Assembly: GCA_028532985.1 (NCBI GenBank)
Contig: JANCIK010000011.1
Location: 1,178,001 to 1,242,000, forward strand
Source of the DNA: Stropharia rugosoannulata
Lineage: Eukaryota; Basidiomycota; Agaricomycetes; Agaricales; Strophariaceae
Length of the DNA: 64,000 bases
Direction: 5' to 3'
Shown in pieces: positions 11,997-24,556 of the stretch. Numbering within the stretch: position 1 is the stretch's first letter; each line of letters starts with the position of its first letter. The notes below the pieces were generated by a model that made no database searches, was not told the DNA's origin, and saw only the letters and a program-made list of their open reading frames with translations. Both the position numbers and the translations under genes were made by a program.

Positions 11997-12626
11997 ATGG
12001 CGCAAACCGCAGGAACACCTGATGGCACGATGCGGCAAAGTACAAGACACAACACACCCGTCGGCAACAATGAACAATCAGACATTAACGACGAGGCATT
12101 GAGAGCTCTCGAGACGTATAAGAAGAAGGATACCTCCAAAGGTATTGAATTCTATGTTTAGTTTCAACCTTGCTTGCTCTGAAGCCTTATCACTTTTCAG
12201 TTGTGGTACGATTCAGAGGAGTCGGGAATGCGCCCGTAATGAGGCAGAATATGTATAAGATTGCGGCTTCGAATCGATTTCAAGCTGTAATTCAGTTCCT
12301 GAGAATGAAACTTGGGTGGCAAAGTGGCGAACCATTGGTGTGTAGCAGCCGCAGCTTCCATTACACGCTGCTCGAACTCATTCCTCTAGTTCCTTTATAT
12401 CAATTCGACGTTTTCACCTGCACCGGATGACACGGTGCAAAACTTGTACAAGGTGTGCTCGAACTCTGACACTGTGTTCGGTTTGATCCATTAACTACGT
12501 CCATCTAGTCCTTTGCAACGGAGGGCTTCCTAATTGTAAATTATAGGTACTGCTGTAATCCGTGATTTTGGTCATAGCAGCCACTGACCAGGAACCCTTT
12601 CTAGCACGACGCCAGCCTGGGGCTAG
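11997..12626 (+). CDS. ATG12: Ubiquitin-like autophagy protein Atg12, copy B
   Basis: The exon structure is that of copy A shifted by 1353 bp, with the same 134-aa length and the intact PAWG terminus. Differences read from the sequence include Ile to Thr before the first intron, Lys to Arg (VRFRGVG), Thr to Ala and Thr to Ser (IAASNRF), and Lys-Glu to Met-Lys (FLRMKLGW). The ASNRF form and the RKELGW form both look like the family consensus, so each copy has kept one consensus stretch and changed the other. Neither carries a stop or splice lesion. The promoter-proximal 80 bp are duplicated too, so both may be expressed. Confidence 0.92.
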
Positions 12627-12849
12627 CTCTGGCGATGGATGCTCTGGCTCGTGTACACTATATCTCTCTAATACTAGTGCTCTAAGCCGATCCGCAGATC
12701 AAGGCTTTTCAAGCACTGCCAATATACCCTACATCCCACCAGATATGCGCGGTTATTCGCGTTCGTTGAGTATCAAATTACGTTTCAAACTGCGATCTTC
12801 AAGTCGCTCTTTTTGCATTCCGATCAACACTGGGGACTGCTCAAGGCTG

Positions 12850-14754
12850 TCCGCGACCAAGTTAGCGAAAATGCTTAACAAGTAGTGTTAAGGTACTCTC
12901 CGTTTTTGCTGACCGCCCATGATAGTTCGGGAAAGTACTTCAGCTATCTCTCTCAGAAATTGCTGAGTCTTATCCACCTATTAGAATTGTAGAGGATCTT
13001 GCACGAGTCAACTCAGACGTTCCTCTACACGCTTTTGGACTCTGGAAAAAAATCTGGCAATCTTTCTTAGCAAACGCTCTAGCCGAAACGCGCGCCATTC
13101 TGTTCCATGTCTTGTCCTTTTCTCCGAGACTATGAGAGTTTGACGTAGACATAACTTCCGACATAGATAAATTATGCCGCACTTTCGACGACCTCTGACA
13201 TCTCATCTGGTGCATTCTCTTCCCGAAGTCTGTCTCAGTGAACAGTTAGCAACGATTCTACCCCTCAAACTTGAAACTTACCTTCCTAACTCTGAATTCC
13301 AGCGAGAACTGCCCATTCTGACTTCTTTCTAGTGATAGACAGATACACAACTTGTCGGATCGTTGGGGCTACAGTGGAAACATCATCTAATCCAGAGCGA
13401 TGTAGTGTTAAACGCTAACCTAACACTCCTGATTGGAAGACACCGCTTGTCATTTATACCGTGCAACTTTTGGCACATTGTCAGATTCTCTATAGGAATG
13501 TTTAGTGGGATTCGTCTTTCTCGACTTTCTTCGACTGACCACCTCCATTGTACAGGGGACGACATTATGCATATACAGGTGACGTTTGTGCTTTTTGTCT
13601 AATATGGGCTGAACACAGGAAACAGGAAAACTTGATGGCACAAAACGACTGGCTATACATACGCCTTTCGACTTTACAGGTTTTAAATCATGTCTGCTCC
13701 ATTATGGGGTTAGCACTTAGATGTCTTTGGGGCGCATATTACCAACTCTATTTGGCAGACCGTAGAAACTTGAGCGTTCTCTTCACTAGGGGTGAACTAT
13801 GGACAGAGGAAGAACAGTAATCACATAGCAAGTTCATTATCAGTCATCCTCCTTTTTGTGCTACATCTCTACCATTGCCTTCGTGGAGCATCTGAAAGCG
13901 TATTGAAAGGCCGTTGAAATGAAGGTCCAGCTTCGGTTTTTTCTCATTTGTATCATTTTGGAAGGGACTGATATATCAGCTTGAAACGCTTCTGCAGATC
14001 GGCATCATGTTGGAAGCCATCCAATATACTTCAAGTAGTTATTTAACCATGGTTGCAGTGCGATCGCAGAAGCAAAATGGGGTACATATACCTACTGGGT
14101 TATTATGTTTTTCGTGCCTTTTAGAAACGATCGATCGCTAATTCATTATTTTACCCAGGAATCTACTGGTTATATAAGTTTATGCGGAGACGCTTCTTTC
14201 TGTCACCCTCTATTCAGCGGCTCGTCGATTAAGCATATTCTCGTATCGTTTGTCAGGCCGAAGTTAGCACAAAGGGAAGAACCTTGGTTAGTTGACAGAT
14301 CTTCTATGAAGTTGTATTCAATTCTCTTTGACATTACTGATATCGCGTGGTTTGTCAAGAGTACCCATTTCTCACCTCTTTGATATAAGATTAGGATATA
14401 TATCTACAGATGCTACTATGAGACATCAGCTGGACAGATCGAGCTCGGAGACCACTAGACTCAGTAGTTAAAGGTGAGTGTGATTATATGTTTCTCCGTG
14501 CTCAAGCTCAAACTTGATTATTTATTTCCGCGAGTACTTGTGGTCATATGGCGATGTAGGATAAATGCTCATGCTTAATCATTATACTTCGTGTGATACC
14601 TCGAAGATAACTTCTGTCTCCGTGCCATAGTAGACTGGGTATCTATCCACCGTTTCTTTTCTGCTTGACCATTCTTTTCTAGATATTACACAGAAAGCGC
14701 ATCAAAGAAGCGGAGGCGTATTATATGATGCTCGGACCCATGGATCAAGCTACC
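12850..14754. other. Gene-poor spacer with decayed coding-like stretches
   Basis: No intact gene is supported. On the plus strand 12953-13133 reads as an open stretch (SEIAESYPPIRIVEDLARV, then FGLWKKIWQSFLANALAETR) that stops at 13132. Around 13140-13800 only short, frame-shifting open stretches follow. On the minus strand a 40-residue open stretch ending RNLILNERE lies downstream of ATG12 copy B. These may be relics of one or more genes, but I recognise no family. Confidence 0.3.
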
Positions 14755-15171
14755 TCAGGATTTTCTGCTTATATGCGTATCTTGATCAGCCACAGAACAA
14801 TCACTTCCAGGCATATGCACCTCGTCATCGTACTCCGGCCCATTACATATAATGGGATCGCTTAGCCCTATCGCATGATGCGTATGGTCGTCTTGCGAAG
14901 ATAATGTCATCATACAGTTGATAACATCGAATTGAAGCAACAATAATGAAATCAGGCGACTTGAATAATAAGAAGGTCGGTCCGTTAGGCCTTGAAGCTC
15001 GACATGAATATCATGAAAGCAAGTGCCTGGTATAGGCAAAAAGTCAGGCTCAAGACGTAACTTTCCGGCGAACAGCATATTCCTTTCTAACGTGAAGTAA
15101 ATCGAGCAAGCGCGTACCCATTGGGTGGTCAACCTCAGTTCGGGGTGTATCCCTCGCATGAAGCCGGGCAA
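14755..15171 (-). CDS. Hypothetical protein, 138 codons, unspliced (weak)
   Basis: An uninterrupted minus-strand frame from a Met at 15171 encodes a hydrophilic protein starting MPGFMRGIHPELRLTTQWV. A short leucine-rich patch (SRLISLLLLQFDV) sits in the middle, with an acidic, histidine-containing C-terminal part. No domain is recognised, and codon use cannot be compared reliably. Random open frames of this length are expected in such DNA, so this is only a candidate. Confidence 0.22.
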   Translation of the reverse strand: MPGFMRGIHPELRLTTQWVRACSIYFTLERNMLFAGKLRLEPDFLPIPGTCFHDIHVELQGLTDRPSYYSSRLISLLLLQFDVINCMMTLSSQDDHTHHAIGLSDPIICNGPEYDDEVHMPGSDCSVADQDTHISRKS

Positions 15172-18100
15172 GGCGCAGTCGTGCCGCGTGTCCTACCTAT
15201 AAACGATACGGTTGGCCCCGCAAGGAGCTGTCAGGCGCTGACGTCGTCGAAGCACAGTGCGTTCGCAATCGTTCTGTGCCTGTGGCACCGCTCCCTAATC
15301 CAGGAAGCGCGCATACACGTACCTCACTATGCGGCTGCTCTACCTCTGATCGCTTGATGGCAACTCATCGTGCTCTGTGAGCTGCTGCGCCGGTAGTTAT
15401 CCGTCGATTCCCCCTCCAGGCAGAGTTGATCGTTCGCGCGGGCCCGATGCGCCTATACTGAGGATGGACACCAACCACGACGTGCTACCACTATTGAAAA
15501 GCTACCTAAAGATGCCACACGTTTCCCGGATAATTCTGGGGTGCGCGGCCCCGTGATGATATCAGCGCACGCACGCCGATGATGTCTCGCTTCGCTATCG
15601 ATTCCCATCCCATCGCCGATGGCAATAGAGATATTTGCAGATATATGTCTGCGTTCTCATTCTTATTATGAAAGCGCCTGGGTGCAGTTGCCATACATGC
15701 ACAATGCAGGATCGTCCCCGACTTCTGAGCTCGCTTCGCAGCACTAATGGGAATTTAGAACACGAAACACACCCAAGGCTGCCTCGGGTTCAAAATGTGG
15801 ATTCGGTTTTACGTCTGCACGTCCCGATGGACATGTGCAATCAGCATCTGAATGGGCACTGCTAGGCAAATATGGATGTCGACTGATAACGCCTTACCAC
15901 CGATACCCATCGCATACGCTCTAGTCCATTGATGAGCAGGCACAATGCATGCACGCATTGCGCACAAATTTCATACGTTTTATGAGCGACAATATAATCG
16001 TGCTTGCTGGGCGTATCTGGAACCGCGCTAGCGGAATCACTCGTCCCAACACCGGTGAATCCACCCACGCCCATGGTACGGGCCCGCACGAGCCAAATTG
16101 CATTTCCATCTGAGGACACACCCCTCTCCCAGATCCACTCCGCTGGCGCGCGCCTCGCGACCCAGGATTGGTAAGTCTACCCAAAAGGCTAGTCGCTAAT
16201 ATTGTATGTCTTCGTTGCGCAGGCAAAGCGGGTGACCCCTTCTGTGGGAGCCGACTCTGCTACGTACTTAATATGTTTCCCTGTGGCCCGGTATCTTTTC
16301 TGCCCCTGTCTTCCCCGGGAGCGGCCGTTCCGCTGAGAGAGTACGGAGGCTTTTCATTTTTGTTGCAAGCTAATCTGGGTATCTGTGTTGTGGGAGCCAA
16401 GTGGAAGCTATGTATACTATGTATGTGTCCCGACGCTGCCCGAGATTAGTCAGGGAGGCGAGGTGGAACGACATGCATCTAATGCATGAGTAAACAGAGG
16501 CGACCGGCGGAGTAACACAACGCCACTGCGAAAGTACGCCTGGCAGCACATCTGTCTACCTGTGGAAGACGTGTCTGGCTTCAGTCGCATCTGAAGGTGC
16601 TGTTTGCGCGCTAGTAATCCACTACGCTAGATTTAGGAACAGTGCGCATTCTTCTGAGCTCCCAGGATGTATATAACCGTTTACGGTTTGTCTTGCGTTT
16701 CCGTGTAGCTTGCAAGTAGGTTGTCTACCCACGAGAAGGAGAAGAGAAAGCCTCGGGTCCCCCCGAAATAGGCCCCACGCGCCCTGTTATTGTGCGTTCC
16801 CGGCGTCGTTACTTCCTAGTTCCGCAAGATGACATTTAGACGGGGTCAATACGACGAGCGCTAGCCAAGCACGAAACGCGCATTTGAAGCGAGCATACTG
16901 AGATAAGCGCTGGACCGCGTCTGCTTTATCTAATCAAGGGACTCGGAGATAACACTTACTTTCTCTTGGATTCAAGATAGTGATTTATCCTGCTCGCTGT
17001 CTGTCCCTTTATGCAAGCTGTCGGTGGAGTGAACAATGACACGGTCGTTGTAGGAACTCAGCAGACCGGGCGCCCAGCATTCCCAGTGCCATTGGGCGTG
17101 GGTGTCAGTGAGATGTGGGGTAGCAGCTGACGTGCGCGGGGCCTGTATGCATGTTTCGCTCGAAAGGCAGTACTGCGCGTTCTCAGCGCCGGCTTATTCA
17201 CTGCTATTTATCACTTGAAATTACTATGAAAGTTAAATTCCACCCATGCGAGCACCGCGCGGCCTGTCTGACGTCGGTCGCTTCTGCACCAGCGCGTTAA
17301 AGGACATTGTTCACCCAGGCCCGTGGGAGTACTGCCAGGGTCCAAGCAGTGCTGGTGCGCCCCCGCGATACGCTGAGCCGACGCCTGATTGCCTCCCAAA
17401 ACCTTGTTTGACGGCGGCCTGCGTCTTCCCAAGCTTGTCATTGGGTTCTGCGTCGACATTTGCACGAGGGCGTGACAGAGCGTGCGCGCGCATCATTGCT
17501 GCCGTGAAGCGCCGGCCTACCGCGATTGGGCGGACCTGGTGGAATCAGCGATCAGGCAGGCGTCTTTGTTGAATATGAACGCTGATACAGACAAGTGCGG
17601 ACAACCCGGCGTTGGCTTTCCACTGTACCCGCGCGAGGCTTGCTCTCATCCGCTGGCTCGTCCTGCTAGGCTTTACAGGCCCCGGGGTGGGCTCCACAGC
17701 AGCGCGTACTATTTACTGCAGTCTGCTGCAGCAGATGACAGGATAGATGAACAAAGCGACGTCGGCTCTGGGTATCATTTAATTGAAGCAAGTACCCGTT
17801 GAAGGCGTCATTAGTGAGCTGGGCTATCTGTGGGAACAAAGTCAGAACGCGCCGCGTGAACCGTTGAATTGATGAGAAGAGCGACATATGCACCGCCGTC
17901 CGAAGGGGCAGAGGCGCCTACACCGCGGCCGCGGACGGCCCGCGCTGAAACGCCCATTGTTTCCGTCGCCCTGTGGTTACACGCCTGCCGGCATACATAT
18001 TTCTGAGTCTTCGCATATCTGATGCATAGAGCGTCAGGACAAGCCCTAGTGCGACTGATGCAAGCCACTCCTGCAGCAGCGCTATCAGTTGTATCAGCTT

Positions 18101-20983
18101 CAATCAGGCGCCGTAACTTGTAATGGGCCAGCAGCGCCGACATCGTCGCTGATTTCAGTGCCCACCATCTTTCGTGATATATGTAGCAGTCTCAGGCGTC
18201 GCAGTCACCAGTGGCACTGGCGCAGAGTTTCCAGGCCCGGATGAAGTGATGATGTCGCTACTGGTACAGGTGAAACGATGCGTACCCGAGTGCTTATGCA
18301 TCTGTATGTATATACATACTTAAATCATGCTAAGTATAGTAGGGAATATGAGGAAATATGTACATACGTACCAGTCGATGATATTTACGGAACTCGCGAC
18401 GCGACGCGATGGATGGATGGATGGATAATAAATAGACGGGCGGGTGTACTGATTATCATTAAACCATACAACCATACAAAGTATTCAAAGACACAGATGG
18501 ATCTGCACACTGATGACTGATGCGTGCGGAGCGACTCCCTGCGACTCCGCGAGCAGTGAGCATGCTCAGGCACGCGCGAGCCATAAAATCCAGCGATGCC
18601 GCGTGCTGTGCACCAGGCGCCTCCACGAGCGCCGAGCTTGGGCACGCTTGGAGACGCTTGGGCACACGGTCGTCGGCTAGCCGCGTGTGCGCGCTTCATC
18701 GATGTGCAGCCCTTGCGTCATCGTTGGGCAGAGGGGACGATTGGCGCGGTAGGGTAGGCTTAGAGTATGGCATACTTAATGGTACTTACATCCCGGTAGG
18801 GTCGGGGTAGGAAATTTTCACAAAGAGTGTATATAGTACATACCGCTACACAGAAAAAACAAAGCGAAAAGACACGCATGGGTTAGGTTGGGTTGAGATT
18901 CAGACAAAGCACTCTTCCGTGTTCTACCCAACCCTTTCAATGATGCTCTGAAACGAGGCCTTTATATCTGAAAGGGTAGGGTATGTACATCTGGAGGGTT
19001 GGAGCAAGATGCGGACGAGATCCGGAGGGACCCTGCGGCGTGCGTTGATTTACGACTACATGTGCACCTACGCCGCCCCTGCACAGTCGCCGCGCGACGC
19101 AGCGCTGCGAGTGCGACGCGCGGCGCGTAGTCATACACATGCCCGTCGCCATAGCCGCCCTCCACAAGCCTCCACGACCACCTCAAACCACCTCAAACCA
19201 CGCCTAACCGCGCCCTGACTGTCGCGATCTGCTAAGCCGTCGCGTGGTCTTAATTTATTGGTGGCGCGCCGATATTACAGCTTATTGATACCTTATAAAT
19301 TGTGTCCTGCATGTACTCTACATACAACCTTTGATTACAGGTTGTTCAGACATATACACCTATATACACCCATATACATAGAATACATAACTTCATATAA
19401 CTGCCACCCTACCGTAGCCCGTCGACGGATCCAAGGCGGAAGCATTCAAGGACATATGTAAAAGCAGTGGCGGTGGCCGCGGCGGCGACCAAGGCGACGA
19501 TCGCACCAATTCTAAAATATGTACATACCATGTCCCGACGAGCTTGCGACGAGTACGAGCGCGAGCCAACGCCATGCCGACGCGCGTCGCACGGTACGCA
19601 CATACGCCCTCAGGCCTCAAGCTCAAAGCCGCACTGTGCAACTGTGCTATCTACTGCGCGACGTCCCCGGGCCTACACTGGAAGGCCGAAGCACCTGCAC
19701 AGTGCACGACTCTGCTCTGCTCTGCTCACCCACCACCACCGCCGCCGCCGGGGTTCACCGGGGACAGCCAGAAAAATGCTGATTTTATTTAGATAGAACC
19801 AGGGCTGTCAATGGTCGTAGTTTAAGTATGGAAGCTGAGTAGAAGTTTTTCTGAGTCGTGCAGCTTCAGGTCTTACGGCTCTTTATATACGGCCGTGCGG
19901 TTCCGTGCAGTCTGGACTCTGGACTCTGGTGCGGCGGTCTTCCATTCGTACTAAGTATATAGGTACGTAGGTACGTACGTACATAATCAGATAAAAGCAT
20001 GAGTAAGCAAAAGCGAGAGAGAGTAAGCGAAAGCAAAAGAGAGAGAATTTTTTTTGAAGGTGAGCTAAGAAGCTCCTGTCCTATCTGGACTTCTCCACGC
20101 GCTTTTACATACATAGTACTCTACACAAGTAGTACATGGGCACACAAAGTTACTTTTAGCACCTCGCTCGCTCGAACACGGACTCGACGGCGAGCGGCGA
20201 GCGCCGGGCTTGCTGGATTCAGGGGCAGGGCATGGACATCGGTAGGCATGGGCATGAGTATGGGCATGGATGCGCGTCCGGCGGTACAAGAAGAGATTAT
20301 CCGTGGATGAATCCATACTAATCCATAGGAGAGAGGGAGAGAGGGAGGGTCCTCTATACAATTTACGCGATCTGCGACGTCCTTATTAAGTTATTATACA
20401 GGCACCGCGCCGCGCCGCGCGCCCTGGTACGGATATTCATACTTATGGGCATTGCGCCACCCTCGCGCGATGTAAGGTTTTGGAATTTGAGGCGTTGGGT
20501 GGTGGGCGAGCGAGCGAGTCAAGGCACGTCGCGACGCGTGAAGGCGCGTGAAGGCGCCGTGGCCTGCCTACCATTTTGAAGTTTTCCTTCTTTGGAGTGG
20601 TAGTAGTAGTTTATACAATACTCGAGCCTTCTCTTCCGACGGCGTCCACTTTCTCGTCGAGCCAGGTCCTCCGTCTCCCGGCCCCCTCCACCGTCGCCTC
20701 TCACCGCCGCCGTCTCCCCCTCCACCATCTCCCGCCCCCCACCGCCGTCGCTGTCGTCGTTGGTCGACTATACCCAAGTAGGACATACATACATACACAC
20801 ATCCATCCACCCACCCATCCATGATCCATCCACCCATTTAAGAAACCCAAATCCATCCGCCGTTACTCTCGCAGCAGATGCATTGCGCACATTGGGTAGC
20901 TACGCCAGTCAGTGATCACCCATTAAATCGTGATATGCAACGCTCATATCCATACAGGTCCTACTATGTAGTCCTACTTAGTC
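15172..20983. other. GC- and CpG-rich gene-free stretch
   Basis: No gene is supported. The sequence is visibly richer in CG dinucleotides than the flanks and contains many short tracts such as gatggatggatgg (18411-18425), gtacgtacgtac (19971-19982), agcgagagagag-type purine runs (20007-20045), (gccgcc)n near 19735-19750 and catccatccaccca near 20800-20830. Apparent open frames on both strands reflect the GC bias. Strong CpG content argues against heavy methylation-driven decay here. Confidence 0.5.
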
Positions 20984-21079
20984 CATATCATACAGTCCTA
21001 CTTAGCACACATCATACAGTCTTGCTTAGCACACATCATACAGCCCTACTTAGCACACATCATACGGTCTTGCTTATAT
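20984..21079 (+). repeat. 24-bp minisatellite, four units
   Basis: The unit is about cacatcatacagtcttgctt plus agca, repeated four times with C/T and A/G changes (catatcatac..., cacatcatac..., cacatcatac..., cacatcatacgg...). No coding role is seen. Confidence 0.85.
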
Positions 21080-21145
21080 AGTATCTTGAACGTGCGCAGA
21101 TCAGCGCCGGCGCCGGCGAGCGTGGGCACTGGGCGCTTAGCTATA

Positions 21146-21408
21146 CTCGTGCCGAACATAAGTTTCCGGACACCACGTGAGCTCGTGCGTCTTGAGGGGC
21201 TGTATGATTTACCTTTCCTGTGGCTTGCATGGCACCAATAAATCGATTTCTTTTTGGGGTATCATGAATGGTGTGTGAGCTCTTCACAGGAGTCATTATA
21301 AGTAAAGCAGGTAAGTGGTTAAGCCGTGACTGCGACATAAATATGAACCACTGCTCTTTCCGATGCACGTGAGTCACGTGGTGTCCGGAAACTTATGTTC
21401 GGCACGAG
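21146..21408. mobile_element. Tc1/mariner-type MITE, 263 bp, TA target duplication
   Basis: Bases 21146-21180 and 21374-21408 are perfect 35-bp inverted repeats; each end begins ctcgtgccgaacataagttt and continues to ...caccacgtga. A weaker match continues for about 10 bp inward. The element is flanked on both sides by TA (21144-21145 and 21409-21410), the target duplication of Tc1/mariner/pogo elements. The interior is too short for a transposase, so it is non-autonomous. Perfect TIRs suggest recent movement. Confidence 0.93.
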
Positions 21409-21505
21409 TAGAGTAAGACTCCATACTTGCCACTCACTTGCTGTAACCTGTGTTACTTACTTACTTACTTCCTGTAGACTCTTACTTACTCCCTGTAGCC
21501 TCTTA

Positions 21506-21565
21506 CTTTACCTTACCTTACCTTACCTTACCTTACCTTACCTTACCTTACCTTGCCTTGCCTTA
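21506..21565 (+). repeat. (CCTTA)n microsatellite
   Basis: About ten pentamer units, mostly perfect ccttaccttacc with two CCTTG variants at the 3' end. It is preceded by ttacttacttactt and followed by degenerate taccctagcctaccc. The unit is not the fungal telomere repeat CCCTAA. Confidence 0.9.
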
Positions 21566-24418
21566 CTTTACCCTAGCCTACCCTAGTCTACTCTAGTCTA
21601 CAGCTCCAATATCTGATTAATATTAATATTAATCCCAGTCCAGTCCAGTACAGTCTAACCCATCCGATGTTCGTTTCATCTACTCTCATCTGCACGATCA
21701 AACATTCGTCGGAGGAGACCATCTAAGCTTCATGCATCTTCATTGTCAGCTTCACTTTCATCTTCATCGTCAGTTTCACTTTGTTGACTCAAACACTCAA
21801 AGGACATCAACAAAGACCCAACTCAATCGCACCAAAAATTCAAGGACACGAAATCAACTTTCTATTCCCGTTCCCCAAGGAAACCAAACCAACCGCTACG
21901 AGCGAGGAGAATGTATAGAACAGTGTCAATGCGCAGTGCAATGCAGTGTACGTCGTACGTATGTAGGACGTAGAAAACCCTAAGAGTCACGATAACCTAT
22001 GTGTAGAGTCAAAAACCAAAGCCGGAAAACGACGAAAAAACCAAAAGCCAAAAAAAACCAGAAAGACAAAAAGACCAAAGCGAGGAAAGCGACAGCGACG
22101 ACAGAGTGATACGATGTACGGAATAATACGAGGGAGGAGATATAAAGTAAAGAGATATGTATACGAATAGAGATAGAGATATGGATATTTGATAGTGATA
22201 TACGGCATTCGAGATGAGTATGAGATGAGACAGGGCGGCAGGGCGAGTGAGTCTATTGTTGTGCTGGGTAGGTTTTATGGGTTTTGTTGTTGGTGCGATG
22301 CGATGCGATTGTGGAGGGGTAGGGAGGGCGTGAGGGTGGTGGTGGGAGGGAAGTGCGGATTTTGTGCGCCGAGCGCCGAGCACCGAGGCACTGCGGTGCG
22401 GTGCGATGCCCGGCGCTGGGCTGGCTGCCGGCCGTCGTCAACGGCGGAGCCTCGAGGGACATCGGAGCTGGGCTACAGATGGGCGGGCATTGATGCTGTG
22501 CCAATGTATGTATGCATGGTGTGCTGGCGGCTGTGACTGACTGGCAGGACAGGCCGGGCAGGACTGGGTGACGGACGGGCGGAGGCCGGGATGGGTAGGT
22601 GGATGGATAGATGGAAAGAGGATGAGGATGGATGGATGGCTACGCTGGGCTGGGCTGACTAGATGCGTGCGTGCGTCAAGTGGGTTGAGCTGATGGATGA
22701 TACGCTGGCCTGGTGCGGGTGCGTGAAGATGGGTGGGTGGGGGCACAAGCGCACGGCAGGACCGGAGCGCGAGCAAATTGGCACCGCGCTCGACTCAGGA
22801 AGTCGTAAACTTGCTCTTAGTGCGCATCGTCAGCTGGTCGTCCTGGCCGCCCTGTGGGCGCGCAGGGCCGGTGGTATTGGAAGTGGTGACAGTGGCAGAG
22901 GAAGCGTTGGATGCGCTGGAGCGGGCGAGGGCTTTGACGAGCTTTGCCTCTGACTCGCGGTGGCGGGCTGCGCTCATGCCGGACGGGTGGAGGGTGACGC
23001 CCTGGAGGGAGGTGGCGTGTGGGAGCTGGTGCAGAGCGCAGGCGACAGAGGGGAATGCGAGGAGGTTGGAGGGCGTGGGCTTGGTCGACATCTTTTGAGT
23101 TTGGGCTGTGTAATGGACAGACGGCGTACGGGGAGTTGGATTGGGGGGTGGATGGGTTGGAAGTGGAAAAGATTGGGGGTTTATATTCGCTCTGGATGAA
23201 ATCAGCACACACGCTTACGGGCTAGCGGGGCCAATCACTTGCACTCCCATCGCATACTCAGATCCAGATCTCTCCTCTTCCCCCCGATCAGATCTGCCTC
23301 CCACTGCCCGTCCGCTATACTTATCCAGATCCCCATCCGCCCATGCTGTAAGCCTGTAACCCACCCTGCCCCTCGCCGCACCCTCCGCGCTCGTCGTCTC
23401 GCCCCCACCCCCGCACAACGCAGTCTCCCTTTCCAGCGAGCGTCAACGCCGATATGAGAGCGACAATGCATCGCGTTGCTTTTTGCTTTTTGCTTTTCGA
23501 TCCTTAGACTCAACCTTCTGGGGTCCACTTCCTTTCCCGGCCTCCCCTGCCTGCTCTTGCTTTACTTACTGCCTGCCCTCCGCTCCGTTCCGTCGCTCGG
23601 TCCATCCGGTCTCACACCGTCGCGTCGCGTCCACGCAGTTGGCGGCGCATCTACACGTCCATCGTGCACGCTGCGCGCTGCGCGCCGTCCACCGTCCGCT
23701 CCGCTTGCACGCCGTATGCGCCGATCCCGTTCAACGTCCGCGTTCAGCGAACCAACGTGACCCCCGGCGCACGCACGCATGCAGCTCAGCGCGCCTCTAC
23801 AACGCGCTTCCTTCCGCTCTCTAAATCCCATCCCATCCGCGCGCCGCGCCAGCAGCCAGGGTCGGGTCTGTACTCGACTCGAGATCGCTGAGCGCGGACA
23901 GCAGAGAGCGTCGCGTCGGGCTGCTGCATCGTACCATATCGTACCATATCACTCCGAACTCACATTGCACAATACGTACGTACTTACTATACTAGCCTAC
24001 ACCGACGCGGCGACCACCAGCCACCGACGACGGTGAGGTTCGGCGGCGAGGTGAGGTGATCACTGACCAGGCGAGCTTGATCAGGGGCCAGCACCAGCAC
24101 CCTCGGCGCGGAAGACTCAAGACGGCGACGGCGGCGGCGGCGATCATTGGCATCAAGCGCTCAAGACTCAAGCGCCTTTCTCGAATCTCGAGTCTCGAAC
24201 GACTTTATTTTATTTGGTACTCTACGTTGATGGCTACATAATACTCTCCAAGCTACGCTACCGACTTACATAGTACTCTACTTTAACGACTTGTTTCGCT
24301 GACGGCGCACGACGGACTTGAGCTTGAGTACAACCTCCCCCGCCCACGCAACCGCCCAAAAAACGAAACGAAACCAGAATCAACCACCGATTACCCCAAA
24401 TCCCAATCCGGCGCGCGT
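21566..24418. other. Gene-poor, low-complexity region
   Basis: Contains G/A-rich minus-strand-pyrimidine tracts at about 22000-22250, G-rich gatgg and gggtggg runs at 22600-22760, and CG-rich sequence at 23500-24200. Apart from the weak candidate at 22795-23091, nothing is supported. Confidence 0.45.
22795..23091 (-). CDS. Hypothetical 98-aa protein (weak)
   Basis: The frame from the Met at 23091 starts MSTKPTPSNLLAFPSVACAL and contains SEAKLVKALARSSAS, then ends in a Ser/Thr/Gly-rich tail. Upstream sequence on this strand is C-rich, as in many fungal leaders. No family is recognised. The frame overlaps open frames on the other strand that come from GC bias, so I hold it only as a candidate. 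Confidence 0.25.
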   Translation of the reverse strand: MSTKPTPSNLLAFPSVACALHQLPHATSLQGVTLHPSGMSAARHRESEAKLVKALARSSASNASSATVTTSNTTGPARPQGGQDDQLTMRTKSKFTTS

Positions 24419-24556
24419 CATACCATAAAAGGCGCAAGCGAAATACATACTACATACCATAAAAGCCACACTGAATACTAACTCCCATAAAAACCACACT
24501 GAATACATACTATATACCATAAAAGCCACACTGAATACTACATACCATAAAAGGCA
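24419..24556 (+). repeat. Imperfect 30-40 bp direct repeats on 'cataccataaaag'
   Basis: Four degenerate units contain 'ccataaaagccacactgaat' or close variants, spaced 30-40 bp apart. No coding role is seen; the apparent minus-strand hydrophobic frame over it (VFSVAFMV repeats) is a translation of the repeat. Confidence 0.75.

Larger units (their letters stand above)
10560..12849. repeat. Recent tandem duplication carrying ATG12 (blocks 10560-11482 and 11913-12849)
   Basis: The block beginning acttgaaccatgtattacac at 10560 recurs at 11913, exactly 1353 bp away. Through the coding region no indel separates the copies, and only about a dozen substitutions are seen over 630 bp. Single-base indels appear only downstream of the stop codons. 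Homology stops near 'caacac(t)ggggactg'. The 430-bp spacer 11483-11912 is unique and contains no supported gene. The junctions show no TIR or long direct repeat, so the mechanism is not evident. Confidence 0.92.

Noticed and set aside
21506..21565. Telomeric repeat
   Set aside because: The unit is CCTTA, not CCCTAA, and it is internal and short.
23476..23831. Long Arg/Pro/Ser-rich open frames on both strands
   Set aside because: All frames are open at once because of CG-rich composition; no start context, introns or family pattern.
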